Of a DNA stretch of 64,000 nucleotides, positions 12,055-25,800 are shown in pieces. Numbering within the stretch: the first letter of the stretch is position 1; each line of letters begins with the position of its first letter. The position numbers and the translations under genes are program-made. Under the pieces are notes generated by a model. That model worked only from the letters and a program-made list of their open reading frames with translations, was not told where the DNA came from and did not search any database. The stretch is from Gaeumannomyces sp. JS-464 (lineage: Eukaryota > Ascomycota > Sordariomycetes > Magnaporthales > Magnaporthaceae), in contig NGZR01000004.1 of the NCBI GenBank assembly GCA_002197995.1, forward strand, positions 5,332,001-5,396,000, in the 5' to 3' direction.

Positions 12055-15000
12055 ATGACGTCGCCGTCGCGCTCGCGATCACGCCGCAACAGCAGCGCCT
12101 CGGACGCCCTCTCCCCCACCGACCCCAGCCCCCCGCCCGCTTCGATCCCGGCCCGTTGACACGCGAGTATGGGGCTTGCCGAGAGCTTCCAGTCGACCGA
12201 CACGGTGCGGAGGAGGCCGAAGGTTCTTTACGGTACCCCAGACCCAAGACGCTGTTACACATCGCGTCACCTGCCCCGGGATCTGTGCGACTGGCCGGCA
12301 GTACCGCTTCCAGCGTCGGGCAAGACATGCTAAGGCAAAAGCGACGTGGCCGCGTGCGCCCAGCCTGTTGCAATGGTCACTGCCGGCCGACGCAGCCATC
12401 CATCCATCGGCCTGGGTAACACCGACTTCGCCCCCGACATCAGCTAACCATCTCGCTCGCCCCGTCGGACAGGCACCATGCAATCGCCGACCCCCGCCGC
12501 CGGCTCGTCCCAGCAGCTCTTCCCCGACCCGTATGCGCCCGACCGTTCCCAAGGAGGAAGCCGGGCCAGCCAGTCGGTGACGCGTTCGCCCATGCTCGGA
12601 CCTGAGCGCGGCAAGGGACATCCTAGGAAGCCGCCTATGAGCCGCCGCGCCAGCTCCAACGCACAAGCCCCGCACCGTGGTGAAGTATTCTCCGTCGACG
12701 ACGCCACCGACGAGATCGAAGCCCAGCGCAACAACAGCTACTCGCACCCCACCGGCCGCCGCCGCACGGTGAACCCGCCCTCGCTCTCAAGAGTGCATTC
12801 GCGACAGGAATGTGGAAGAGGACCCCATTGCCGAAGAAGAGCAGCCCCAGAAGATGCCCAACACAAGGCCCGACAGCAGCAGAGGCGTCCACGTCGAAAT
12901 TGCCGAGGAGGTTGAGGAGGTCGAGGAACGTCGCCAAGACGACGACGGCGACGAGCCCCATGAAGGCGGCGACGGCCCCACCGACGACGACCAGGATGAC
13001 GACGGCGACATCAGTGATGCCGAGAGCTTCACGCTCAAGGACCGCCAGCAGGCCATCAACGAAACACATCCTTTCGGCATCAGGCTGTGGAAGCCCGCGC
13101 TGTACAAGAAGGACCGCTCCGTCCAGAAGACGGCAGAGGGCGACATCCACTCAACGCCCGGAGGCAAGGTAGGCGGTTGGCTGTTCATATTCAACATCAT
13201 CTGGACGCTATGCTTCGGTTGGTGGATGGCCGCCATCGCCTTTGTCGGTGCTGTCATCTGCTTCCTGTTTGCCGCCGCCCCGAGCGCGCGCCAGTACGGG
13301 CGCGTGCTCTGGGGCCTGGCTGGCTACCTCTTCTACCCGTTTGGCAAGTTCATCCGCCTCGAGCAGCAGGAGGCCTATCTGGAGGAGGACCTGGGCGAGG
13401 GCCGCAGCATTAGCGAGTACGAGCAATGGCAGAGCGGTGACCTCGAGTACGGCCGCCTCTTCTTCGGCCCTGAGCGCGGGCGCTCCATCATTGGGCGCTC
13501 GCGGCGCAGCATCGACTCGACTCACAGCGAGACCGACAGCCTTCTGGGCAGGTCCCGCCGCGACGCCGGCGACCGGTCCGACTCTGGCGACGTGCCGCCC
13601 CTGAAGCGGCGCCTGTTTGGGCGCGGGCAGTGGAACGTTGGGCGCGTCATCTTCTTCCTCTTTTTCTACCTGCTCCTGACGCCGTCCCTGTTCATCGTGT
13701 CTGGCATCTGCTGGTTCCTCGTCTTCTGGATCCCCATGGGAAAGGTGACCATGCTCCTGATAGACCACCTGCGGCGGCACCCGCTCGCGCTCAACTTCGG
13801 CTCCGACATCAGCTCGGCCCGCGCCCCCAACACGCCCCATTCGTCCATCATCGTGTGCACCTACCGTGCCGTCGGGCTCAAGTATTGGAAGTACACGGTC
13901 GATGGCACCAACATCTTTCTTATCAACCTGATGGCTGTCGTCTTCTTCGTTGTCTTCGATTGGCTCGTGCTCGAGGGGGTCTTTGAGGTCCATAACTTCC
14001 TTACCTCGTCCGCCTTTCTCTTCTTCGGCGGCCTGCTGTCCATCATTCCGCTCGCCTACTTCATCGGCCAGGCCGTTGCCTCCATCTCGGCGCAGTCGTC
14101 CATGGGCGTCGGAGCTGCCATCAACGCTTTCTTCTCCACCATCGTCGAGGTCTTTCTCTACTGTGTCGCCCTCAATCAGGGCAAAGGGCAGCTGGTCGAG
14201 GGCAGCATCGTTGGCAGCATCTTTGCTGGCATCCTGTTCCTTCCAGGCCTGTCCATGTGCTTCGGCGCCATAAAGCGCAAGACGCAGCGCTTCAACGCCC
14301 GCTCCGCCGGTGTGACATCAACCATGCTGCTCTTTGCTGTCATTGGTGCCTTTGGCCCCACGCTCTTCTACCAGATCTACGGCACGCACGAGCTGAACTG
14401 TCTCGACTGCACCAGCTTTGAAGGGTCTCCTGCGGATGGAAAGAAGAGCCCTGCGGCACGAGACTGCCGCCGCTGCTTCTTTTCGCAGACACCTGCCCTC
14501 AACGACCGTTTCTACCTCGAGGCGGTGCGCCCTTACTGCTATATCGCGGCCTCGTTGCTGTTTCTGTCGTACATCATTGGTCTCTGGTTCACTCTGCGGA
14601 CGCACGCCGCCGTCATCTGGAATTCCGAGGTGGACGAGAAGAAGCATGAGGACCATGGCCTGACTGGTGCTGCTGCTGCCAGCTTCCACGGCGGTTCAGT
14701 CTCGACAAGGCAGCAGTCGGCAGCCATGGCGGACAGCACGGGCACCGACATCCGCGACACCAACGTCTACAAGCGCATCTTGGGCCAATCCCTCCGGCAG
14801 GCGGGCCTGACGCCGCAAGAGAGCACATCATCATCCGGAGCAGTCGGCCGTGGAGGCAACGGGAGCATCGCGACACCGCATCTGGTCCCACCCAAGGGCG
14901 GCAGTGGTGTCGGGGGCACCAACATGCACATCCCAGGCTTCTCTGAGGCGGAGAATAACCAGCTAGCGCACCAGGTGGCCGAGATCGCCGCGACGGCAGC

Positions 15001-15923
15001 GGCGGCGGCCGTGATCCCACGGCGATCGTCGGCGCGCAACCTCTACGGCGGCAGCAACAGGACGACCCCGAACCCGACTCCCGGGCCCCGGCCCGTCGCG
15101 GCGTTCCCTGACACCGAGGATCCGCTCTACGTGCAGGCTGGCCATGCGGCCACCGCCGGCGCGCACCACGGAGGGGCTGTGGCTGGTGTTGCTGCTGGTG
15201 ACGCTGCCGGTGGCGGTCACGGTGGTCACGACGCACCCAACTGGAGCCGTCTCAAGTCGTCGGTCATCCTGATGGGCGCCACTGTGCTCTACGCCATCAT
15301 TGCCGAGATCCTGGTTGACTCGGTTGACTTTGTTCTAGAGGGCTTTGCTCTGGACGAGAAGTTTGTCGGCATCTCGCTCTTTGCGCTGGTGCCCAACACT
15401 ACTGAATTCCTGGTGCGTATCCTTGACCGACATCTGTTGCGCTAAACCGAGCTTATGCTAACATTGTTACCATTTAGAACGCCATTTCATTCGCCATGAA
15501 CGGCAACATCGCGCTGTCCATGGAGATCGGATCCGCATACGCGCTGCAGGTGTGCCTGCTTCAGATTCCTGCCCTGGTACTCTACTCGGCCCTGTACGCT
15601 CCCACGTCGGGCGTCGACGATGTGGCGCACTACACCTTCTCCCTCCTCTCAGTGGGACATGGTTACGGTGATTCTGTGCGTGTTCCTTCTCAGCTACATG
15701 TTACGGAGAAGGAAAGAGCAACTACTTCAAGGGCAGCATCTTGCTGCTCAGCTACCTGGTCGTCATCGTCGGCTTCTTCCTGAGCGGCTACACCTCGGAC
15801 ATGGACGACACCTCCGGAGTCAGCTCCAGGTTCGACACCATGGGCGTCGACGGGTCGTATGTCAGGTACGGCGGCGACTCGTTCAAGACGGTCGGGCGAG
15901 GCAAGAGCGGCCCCGCGTTCTGA
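12055..15923 (+). CDS. VNX1: Vacuolar monovalent cation/H+ antiporter, Vnx1/CAX family
   Basis: Large type-I CAX-family exchanger expected in the vacuolar membrane, exchanging Na+/K+ for H+. ATG 12055 (context GCCAAC) starts a 100-nt exon. Intron 12155-12472 begins GTTGAC, an atypical donor, but has a CTAAC branch 30 nt before its CAG. A second intron, 15413-15477, begins GTGCGT and has branch GCTAAC. An acidic cytosolic N-terminus is followed by an N-terminal TM cluster, then CAX repeat 1 (GAAINAFFSTIVE) and repeat 2 (VPNTTEFL, then NAISFAMNGNIALSMEIGS). Three one-to-few-base indels break the frame: near 12809 (an extra A; removing it gives SRQDVEEDPIAEEE), near 15655 and near 15707 (an extra T). 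The C-terminus is GRGKSGPAF at 15923. All breaks lie in conserved coding sequence, so sequence error is likelier than inactivation. Confidence 0.9.
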
Positions 15924-18900
15924 AGCAGAGCGCGAGAGCCCCAGCCCAGTGGATTTGAACTCCAGCAAAGTAGTGGAGAGTAAGGGCGAGGCAGGAGGAC
16001 TAATATCTCCTGAAATGTCTCCCTTTCTGGAAAAGCCGGGCCCCCAATCGCTGTCGCCGGCCTCGTTCGGCGTGCTGCCTGGGCGGTGCCTCCCCAGCCC
16101 TGCTCTGTATCATCATCCCATTTTTTTGGACCCACATTTTTTCCCTCATTTTCCCCCTTTCCCTCATCATGTCCCGATTATCGAGCGTCGAGAAGATTTC
16201 TGTCCCTTTGTTGCTTTTTTTCTCTTTCTTTTTTTCCCCTTGCCTGATTTTATTTGTCTGCCTGAAAATGGTGTCGGCGGTTTATGTTATTATTGGGGGC
16301 CAGATGATGCCCCGGCTGAAGATCTCGGCCAAGCCCCGCCGCCGACTGAGCGATACGATGCGAACACAGCGCTCACAGCCACCCCCTTCGATTCTCGTTA
16401 TGACTCCTCATTGGTTTGGTTGGGGTTTTAGCAGAAAGAAAGGCGAGGGGTGTTGGATGATACATCACATGATTTCTAAAATACTCTATTATTATTAACG
16501 CAAAGCAGGTTCCTGGCCTCTTGTTGGATCATCAAGGGTTCGGGAAACGAACTGAAACGGAGACGGGCAGACGACAAGGACATGAAGTCCGCTCAGCTTA
16601 CTCCCACCATGCCCTGGTCGAATGGCTTGGGGACAAGATTTGATCATGTCGAAAACGAGGCTGGTGTCCGTCAGGGGGTCACGGGAGATCGAGGAAACAT
16701 ACCGTTCTTGTCACCGGTGACCGTGCCGCCCGCCGAGGGCTTGGGTCCGACGCGGTCTCGGAGTTTGGGCTGACGTGCAGACGGACGGTTTTTGTCACAC
16801 CTTGGGGCGGGCTCTGCTCGGCCTTATGCTGGGGAAGAATTCTTTGCTTTATTTTTGTCTGCTGTGGTCTGTTTTTTGTCTTCGGTTATTTTGTTCTCTT
16901 TTGTCCCTGTTTGTAATTGGCGAGACATATGAAGTCCAGGCACACGAAGTCGAGGCATAATCCCATCACATCTCCTTGTTATTTTTGACCGGCTGCGTGG
17001 TCCATGTCCGTCTAGCGTCCTGCATATGCCCGCCTTTTGTTGACGTCCATCCAGACCGAGAGCCGACTTGGGCCGAAGCACACCCACCACCACCGCCAAG
17101 ATACGGCAGCCGTTTGCATACGCGGACGTTTGTAAAGGTACCTAGGCCAGTAGCCAGCCAGCCCTAAGGATCTGCACAAGGACTTGACGTCGTTCGCCGC
17201 ACACCCACCTGCTCGCTTCGCAAGGCGAGAGGCCGCTAGTGTGTGCGGCTGCATGGACCCCATCACACCACGCCAGCAGTCATCAGTCTCGTGCCTGCTG
17301 CGGGCTGGGTTTACGTGAGCGCGTGCGTGGGTTCCATCAAATGTCAAAAGCGCGCCTTGGATGAAAAAACAAAGACACAGAGCTTGCTTGGACGGAGGCT
17401 TTTTTTTTTTGTTCCGTAAAAAACAACACGTGAACTGATCAAACGTGCCTTGGGCGGGTACCTCCTTCCCCTCCCAGCGCTACCAGTTGACATCGAAAAG
17501 GCGGGACGTGTGGGAAAGAGCGCCCCCTCCCATTCCATGCTGTCGGGTCTTGGGACACGGTGCACCATTGACGCATGCAGAGCATCGTGCACTGCACCTT
17601 CCATCTCCCATGTCCAAATGGTCAGCTGAATGCGCCCCCAGCTCTAGGTCCCCCAGGGAGCCAATCGCGCCTTTTTTTTTTTTTTTTTCAGGGTTGGGGG
17701 CGGGATTGGTCTTTTTTTTTTTTTTTTCGATTCTTGGTCAAACGTGCGATGGAAATGCCGAAAGGGATGGGTACCCCGCCCATGTGTGTGGAAATCAGGC
17801 ACCCTCGTTTCCTGCTTCCAGCCAGGTACCTACCTAATTGAGGGAGAGCCCTCGCAAGCCTTGGGAGGGGTTGCTAGGGTCGCTCCTAACCCTCCTGAAG
17901 CAGCAACTGCTGCTCCATACGACGCTGGCAGGTCCCGTTCCCGTCTTCACTTGATTACTTTGGGCGCGCGCGCGCACACACACACACACCAAACCACGTG
18001 CGTCGCCTGGCCTGTCATGGTTTTTTTTTTCGCCGACGATTCCGTGCCGTCTCTGAGCCTCCTCTCCCCAAACGTCATACCGCTCCTAACCGGGGGACTC
18101 GTGTGGTTGCACCAGACCTCCTTCGCGCACGCCATTGCCAACAGCCAATCGACACACAACGTCTTGCGGCTTTTTTTTTTTTTTTCCCCTTCGGTCCCGG
18201 GCTGCTGTCGTCGGGGTTTGGGGATGCAACTGCTGCCCGCTCGCTGCACGTCGGGAAAAAGGCCGGCCACTCACTCACTCTCACTGAGGGCGCAGACCAA
18301 GGCCAAGCAAGCCAGTCAGTCGGCCTGGTGGTATTTTTATCAGCAACCCACGCCGGGGATCCAGTCCGAACCTGCACAAAGACGCAAATATAGCACACGG
18401 GTATTCGATTCGAGCATAGTTGGCCAGATTATGAGATTATGGATCACATAATCTTTCCACAATCCTGCAGCCCACTCTTTGCTGCCAACCGTTTGCCCTC
18501 GACGTACGAACCATTCATTCATTGAAGGCGCGTTACCCGAACCAGTTGCAAATTCCCGCCTTGACTGCCTCGTGGACGCCGCCACCATCAGGCCGCGCCG
18601 AACTCTTGGCGAGGGCTGGTGCTCTTTCGAAGCTCTTCGCGCCGCTGGCCCCCTCCTTATCGTTCTCCCCAGCCCTGTGTTTCTCGCTTATGTGCTTTGT
18701 TTTCCCAACAGTGTCTGGCCTCTTTCCCCGCATCGTCTTCAGCCATCAATAATCCCATCAATCTCCCGGCCCTTTCGCTTCACTTCTCCGCCGCCTCTTA
18801 TGGCAGGCAGGCGTTTAAAAAAAACACACCTGTCGTAGACACACTCTCGTCCCCCCTTCCCGCGGCTATGCTACCCGCCGCGTTTCCGTATCTGGTGGAT

Positions 18901-20079
18901 ATCATGTAATCCTTCTCCCCAAGACTCGTGGAGCGTGCTGCAGGTTCCGGCGACACGGAGACGCGCTGCAAAGGCCCCATCTCCCACGTTTTCCCGAATC
19001 CTTTCTGTCCAGCCCCCAGACAGCTCGCTTACATTGACATCCAGGGGTATCCATCCAAGCTTTCGTCTTCACCGTCTCACCTTGCGGCCCACACCTACAC
19101 CTGCTGTAGTCATGCAGCCGTAGCCAAGGTGGCTTCGCCATAGCGCGCCGTATCCTTCGTCTCCAGCCTAAGGCCATCAGGTAGTCCGGCCTTGCGCTGG
19201 TCGCGTATCCACATCGCCCTCGCAAACCCCCTACTCCTCACCTGCTCTCCTCATGCCCATGCCCGAACAGGAAAAGGCAGGCAGTCCTTATTGCTCTCAT
19301 TAAGCTCGTGCCCACCCCTACCTTGGCTGTCTGTAGCTAGCTTCGGTACTTGCTCGCCGCCTCCAGTTTGGTAGCCTTAAGGTATCCACCCTTTTCTGCT
19401 TCTGCCTCGCCTTTGGTGTCTTCGTACCGGCTTTTTGCGGCTTACATACTCCTACACCCTCTCCCTATCGCTCCGGCTTTTGATGAACCATCATCACCAT
19501 TTCGGCGAGGCCCGCCTGGCACACCCACCCTCTCTCACCCGCCCGCGCCGCGCCCCCGGGAGAGAGTGTTAATCAGCATTGCCTCGTTTAATCAGCAATC
19601 TTCGTTCGCCTGGCGCCGTCTAGACGTAAGGCAGGCGCACGTGTGTGCCCTGTGACGTTTGGCTGCCTGCTTGCTTGCTTTTGATGCTTGCCGGTTCGAG
19701 GAGGAGGAAGGGGCGTGCCTGTTTTCCTATTTAGGAAATGCATTGCGGAAGGCACCGGTCGAGCTGCCCGGTGCCGTTGTTTATATAAGACCCGTGCACG
19801 AGGCTCCTTGTCAACGGCAACAGACACATTGGATCACCAAGCAAGCAGATCCTCGCTCGCATCTTTGCTTGTTTGCCTTGCCGACAGCACATAGGCGCAC
19901 ATATTTCTTCAGTTGCCAACATCCCTGTTTCAGAGTCACGTACACTCATTCCTACACTGCATCCTCCACCCTCTTGCTTTGCTCTTTAGGACAGCTTCGG
20001 TTCTCTACTAGAAAAAAAAACCGGTCCTCTTCGCCATATCACGCCCCCTCTTCGTCCTACGCGCTCCTGTTCTTCCAAA
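15924..20079. other. Long gene-free region with T tracts and a GC/AC repeat
   Basis: About 4.2 kb without a supportable gene. It contains T runs of 17 (17672-17688) and 16 (17712-17727), a (GC)n(AC)n dinucleotide repeat at 17963-17989, and CTAGG-type tracts at 17136-17148 and 17824-17838. The last kilobase before the dehydrogenase gene is pyrimidine-rich, consistent with promoter and 5' UTR. A decayed element cannot be excluded. Confidence 0.55.
17963..17989. repeat. (GC)n(AC)n dinucleotide repeat
   Basis: About six GC units run directly into about seven AC units. Alternating purine-pyrimidine sequence of this kind can adopt Z-DNA, but nothing else suggests a function here. Confidence 0.85.
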
Positions 20080-21366
20080 ATGACCACCGCCAGCAAGATC
20101 AGCTCTCCGTCCTCTGGCGCCGCCTCGGACGCCAGGCCCGCGCCCCTGACCGTGCTCATCGTCGGCGGGAACCGCGGGATCGGCCTTGCCTTTGTGCGCC
20201 AGTACGTCGAGCTGGGTTTTAATGTCTACGCCACATATCGCAAATGCTCCGTTGCCGAGGCAAGCGAGGTAGGTGTTTCCGTGCTTATCTCCGTTATTCT
20301 CACTTCTTTCTCTTCTTCCCTCCGGGGTCCTTTCTTTGTAATTCCGAATATGGGACCCCCCGGGGGTTGCCACCTTGGCGCCTTCTCATGTTCCACAAGG
20401 CTGTCGCATCAACCCCCCCTTCGCCTTCGGCCCAGCCCGAATGACTGTTGGCATGTTGGCATGTTGATGGATCAGCATATGAGGGACCTTGCCTGGCCAT
20501 TGACTGACACATCGCACACAAAAGCTTCTCGAACTCGAGGCCAAGCACAGCCTCAACCTAAAGACCCTGACGCTGGACCTCGCCGACGAGCAGTCCATTG
20601 AGCGAGCTGCTGATGCTTCGACGCGAAGCAACTCGACATCCTGATCAACTGCGGTGTAAGTTGCACCTTCGTTACGTTTTCTTACTCTGTTTATGACGTT
20701 GCTTCAACGAGTGGATGGCGCGTTTCCAAATCACTTCTTTTTGCTAGCCTGCCGCTGCTTTTTGATCTCACGCACCCCCCACAAAAAAAAGCACACGAAA
20801 GAGTCAGAGTTGGCAGCATCTTAAAAAGAAAAACAAGAATACAAGATGCTGACATCATCTGCGCACAAAACCAAGCTGTCTGCGAGATCGAGCGCGTGGC
20901 CCTCAACACGACGGCCGACGAGCTGATGAGCCGGTTCCGCATCAACTCCGTGGGGCCGTTCCTGACCACGCGGGCCTTCCTCTGCCACCTCAAGCGGAGC
21001 CGCCGGAACCACGGCCCTGGCGGCTCGGGCGACGACGGGCCGGCGCCGCTCGTGGTAAACATGACGAGCGAGATGGGCTCGCTGACCGAGAACCGGCCCG
21101 AGAACCGGCCCGGCACCTGCATGAGCTACCGGGCGTCCAAGGCGGCGCTCAACATGATCACGCTGACGCTGGCGCGCGAGCTGGCCGGCGACGGCATCGC
21201 CCTCGTCGCGCTCAGCCCGGGCCGCTGCGTCACAAAGATGGCGAAGTGGAGGGGCCAGATGTACCCGGACGACAGCGTCGCCAGCATGATCCGCGTCATC
21301 TCCGGCCTGGGCTTCAAGGACAGCGCAAAGTACCTCAACTTTGACGGGAAGCCTATCGCCTGGTAA
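20080..21366 (+). CDS. Short-chain dehydrogenase/reductase (SDR)
   Basis: NAD(P)-dependent oxidoreductase with a Rossmann fold; substrate not predictable. Exon 1 is 20080-20268, with the cofactor motif VGGNRGIGLAF (TGxxxGIG type). A GTAGGT intron leads to exon 2 at 20526. Exon 3 runs from 20876 to 21366 and carries the catalytic YRASK (YxxxK) after an MTSEMGS strand. The donor of intron 2 is ambiguous; GTGTAA at 20654 keeps the frame. Exon 2 needs a one-base insertion near 20620, where DAS should read into an Asp-rich helix and then LDILINC; as given it hits a TGA. About 260 residues, normal for an SDR. It stands alone, with no biosynthetic neighbours. A-runs of 16 and 15 follow the stop. Confidence 0.85.
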
Positions 21367-22889
21367 AAAAAAAAAAAAAATAAGACCCCGACGAGAACGA
21401 CAAGGGGGAAGTAAAAAAAAAAAAAAAGGGGGGGGGCGATGAGGTGTACGAGTCGAGCTAGGGGAGACATCGGAGGCGCATATACATAGGACAGCATATT
21501 CAGCATGCATTCTCCATTTCTATTACCCTTTGTGTTTTAAAATTCCTCTACCCTGTCATACTTTGGTTTCCTTTTTTCGCGTCCTGTTCAGCAAAAATGG
21601 AACTGCTCTTTTCTGTCTGCGTTCTCTTCGAGAAGGATGTACAACAGCAGCAGCAACAGCGAGTGACGCAATGGTGAGCATATCTTGGAAGGGGAAGGGG
21701 GGAAGGGGGGAGGGGGGGGGGTCTGGCATGACTAGATTTCCTTCTTTTTTTTTTTTGTTGTTGTTTTTGTCCCAAGTCTTTCTTTCCTCGGTGGGTGCCA
21801 GCCAAAGTCTGTACGAGTCTCCATTTCTATTCCTCTGTTTTTCTTATGGTTCTAGTTACACCCTGGACTCGCTGGCTCGGACCTCGGAACCATCGTCTAT
21901 TTTGCACCTTTTGACAAGCCGTTTGCAGCCTTTCCGTGCAGAGTGCCACGGCGGCGCTTCAAGGCTTGAGGCTTGCCGTAAGGTGATACACCACACAGCT
22001 CGGTCGTCGTTAGTGCCAGTATTGATCGGCGGATTGGGAACAATACGGTTAGCGAGATGGCCTACCCGCGGTCAGCGCATAACAAGGGCACACCACATCG
22101 CTGCCGAACGGGGGACTGGTTGCTGGAGGACGCGGTGGCAACATGGTCATCCATGCTTTTTTTTTATTTTTTATAAGATCCAGACAACGTTCATATTATT
22201 ATTCTGATCATGAGGGCGTGGAGGGGGGGATCTCGGAAAGTCTCGTGGAAAATGTCGTCGTAGCAAAAAAAAAAAAAAAAAAAAAAAAGAAAAGTGGCAC
22301 CAATCACCAAGCTGTCTGAACCCGCTTTAACGAGATGCAAGAGAAGGAAAGACATGAGCTGTATGGGGACTGTAACGTCAAATAACGTGGTGGAGAAGAA
22401 GAAAAAAAAAGTTGGCCGGTCGAGATTATGGTAGGAAGCAAAGAAACACCAAAGCTGTGCTTTTCCCTTTCCGCAAGCTCGCCAACGAGAAAGAACGATG
22501 ATGTGTAGAAATAGAAGAACGCCCAACTGTAAAGTGAAAAAGTAGAAAAATACAGAGAAAGAAGACCAGCCACCCGAGATCGAAAAATAAGTAGAAAAAG
22601 AAACCGCGAGGCAGAAGGCAACAGGGCTCGCAGTTTGTGCCGATTTCGCTGCTCAAACCACCAAAGTCCCCATTATTTCTAGCCTCCAGTCCGCACACTA
22701 ATTCAGTCACTCGGGGTAAATTCCCGGTTCCTCCGCCTCCTAACCCAACATTTGATTGCCATTAATACGCTGGTAATGGAAGACGCCGTACCAATGACGA
22801 ATCCCTCGGAATCAGGTTCGCCCGGCACTTTTCCCTCCATCATTCGTTACGTATGATCGAAGCCTGTGGTGCTGCGCAATCGCACGGCC
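21367..22889. other. Intergenic region between convergent genes
   Basis: Convergent 3' flanks of the SDR and EDC4 genes. A runs lie at 21365-21380, 21413-21427 and 22265-22288 (24 bases), with a G run near 21711-21720. No supported gene. Confidence 0.6.
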
Positions 22890-25800
22890 CTAGTACGGAG
22901 GACGGGGTTTGATCTGGTTGACCATGCGGGTGATCAGAGCAACCATCTGTGCGAGGTTCTTGAGCGACGAGTCATTGGCCGACGTGTTGCTGATGCGCAT
23001 AAACACGGTCTCAATCCTGGTCTTGATGAGCTCCAGGATCTTGGGCGTGATCTGGATAATGTCCTCGTCCTGTTCAGGCGCGATGGTTAGCATGGAGGCG
23101 TAGGCATGGTTGTCGGGTGCGCCAAGCAGCTGGGGAACTTACCAATTCCTGCTTCATGAGCAGCTGGTTGAAGACCAGGAGGACCATCTCAATCCACGCA
23201 AGCCTCTCCGAAGAACAGGCCCTTCCAGCTCCTGCGAGACAGTAGCGCCAACAGACAGGAGGACCAAAGGCTGGAGGTTGTGGATGAAGTCCGGGTTGTA
23301 CTTGTTCAGCACACGCCTGAACACCTCCTGCTCGTGCGGGGTGGCCTGGAGCCAGCGCATCATGGCGTCGTCGAAGTTGTGGCTTGCCATGAGACCCTCG
23401 ATCTGGGAGACGACCTGCTCAAGCTCGGCCTGCAGACGCGCCTCCTGGTTGGTCGGCATGTAGACCAGCTGCGACCCAACCGCAAGCTGGGAGCCTGAGC
23501 CTGGGGCTGCGGGCCATGGCCGTGCGAGTGGGAAGGGCTGGCGACCTGGTTCGAGTGGGATCTCGGCTGTGGTACGACGGCGGGCCCATGCCCGACGCCA
23601 CGCTGCCGCCCTGAGAGCGCACATGGGCCGTGGCGGTGTTGGGCGACTGTTGATGGTGCATCGAGTGCTGCGAGTACTGCGAGGGTGGCTGTGTTGGTGC
23701 TGCTGCTGCTGATGGTGTACATGGCCACCGTATTGCTGCTGGGATGGGTGCTGGTGCTGCATGTGCTGGGGAACAGCAGGGAGAGCGGCGGGCGCTGGCT
23801 GGTGGTGGGCCGACTGGTGGTGGTTGCTGTGCTGGGGCGGAGCGGGCGCCTGGAGCTTGAGGAACTCGTTCTGGAACTGGTTCTGGGCAGCAGCCATCGA
23901 CGACACCGTCTCGGTCAGGCGCGTCGTGAGGCTGATGAGCTCGTCGATCTTAGCGGCGTCGGCGCGCTGGACCTGCTGGAGACGGGCGATCTCCTCGCTG
24001 GCCTTGACCACCTGCGCGCTGATGGTGGAGAAGTGAGGGACGACGCGAGACGACACGGAATGCTCAATGATCTCGGCAACTTCGCGGCTAACGGTCCTAG
24101 CGACAGCATCGCCAAGCGCCTTGATAAGATCCGGCTGCCGAAGCGCGTTGGAGACAGATGAAGGGAGCGACTTCTGCACCTCGGCCTGCATGGCCCTGCT
24201 GACCTGGCTGTAGACCTTGTGGCAACCTGGTCCGAAATGGACTTGGCGATGTCGTCGCGCATGGCCGGGAGGAGCGTGGTCTTGAACTTTTGAGTATAAT
24301 GTGGTCGAGAACCTCCTGCGTGTTGTCGTTGAGGACGCTCGAGACCATATCAAGAAGCGCCTTGAACTTGGCCTCGAAGTCAGCCTCGCGCTTGTTGAAG
24401 GCCGTGTCGATCTTCTTGTTGAAGCCGTTGTGCGAGCTCTGAATCTCGTGGGCGAGGTGGTCCCGGATGCGCTGCTCCATCGTGTTGATCCGGGCGTCGA
24501 GCGATTCTTGGGTGAGCGCAGGCTGAGCGGGAGCTGACATGGCCTTGAACTCGTCTTGGTTGGGCCCACGCGAGGGGAGGCAGCGTTGGCCGCGTTCGAG
24601 TTCGGCGCAAGGCTTTGATCGGCACCGGCGGCCGCGGCAGCAGCGGCAGCAGCAGCGGCCGCCTTCTTCTTGCGTCCGCGCTGCTTCTCCGTCTTCTCGG
24701 CGGGTGTGGGCTGGGCCTCGTCGTCCTTGGCCTCCTTGGCTTTGGCAGGTGTAGCAATTTCGGCAGATTTGCGAGGCGATGCAGTGTCGTCTGGTGAGGT
24801 TGACAGTTGCTGGTTCTCTTTGCCGTTGGGGCGAGGGACGATGGCCTTGAATCCGGCAGGCTGCGCTTGCTGTGGCTCTTCGGGTCCGTGCGCAGGCGGC
24901 TGTGGCGCTGGCTGCTGCTCTTGAGGCGCCAACGGCGCTTTGAGCTTGTCAATCTTGACCAGACCGCTCTCGACCGCGTTCTTGGGCGAAATAACTTTAT
25001 TATCCTGGTCCAGCCAAGCTCAGCCTGCTTCACCACAACACAAGTCACACCCTTGGAGTGCATCCGTAGAGCTCAAACAGGGCTTGGTCGTCGCCCTCGC
25101 TGTTGGTCGGGTTCTGCAAAATATCGAGGCTGCGCAGGATGCCACGGTTGCCGAACGAGTACTCGCGGATGCCGCTAATGACCGCGGTGGACTCGGGCTG
25201 TGGGATCGAGGAGTCCTGGGCCGTGAGCTTCTGGATGTACTCGACCTGAGAGATGTTCTTCATCGAGTATTTGGGCGCCGAGAGGTGCAGGAAGTAGACC
25301 GAGTTGCACGTCGGGTGGCCGACGACAACCATACCCGTCGGGGGGTGGTACATGACGCTGCACACGGCGTCCGATTCCTTGCCGTGCGGGAGGTTGAATT
25401 CCTGGACGGGCTTGCCCAGAGCAAGGTCCCAAAGCTGGAGCGTGTGATTCTGCTTCATGCCGACGATCATGTAACGGAGAGCCCCGCGCTTCTGGTACGG
25501 CCTGAGCTTATCTAGGAGTAGCACAGATGTGGGCCAGGCCTTTTCTCCTTCAGGAGTCGTCGTGAGAGTCATCAGAGGCTCCTTGACCTCGAGCGAGGTG
25601 TGCGCGGGAGAGTCGCCGCCGTCCTTTGCCGTGGTGGTGAGATCGCGGACGTCTCCAGAACTTGACTCGGCCCGACTTATCGAGCGAGACAATCGTGGTG
25701 TCATCCTGGCTGAAGGTGAAGTCCTTGCAGCCTTGCCCGTGTTGATCTTCAGGGAGCACTCCTTGCGAGTCGCTCCGTATCAACCACACGGTCGTGGCCG

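Noticed and set aside
13208..13993. Minus-strand open frame of 261 codons
   Set aside because: Antisense to the conserved Vnx1 transmembrane region, with no motif of its own.
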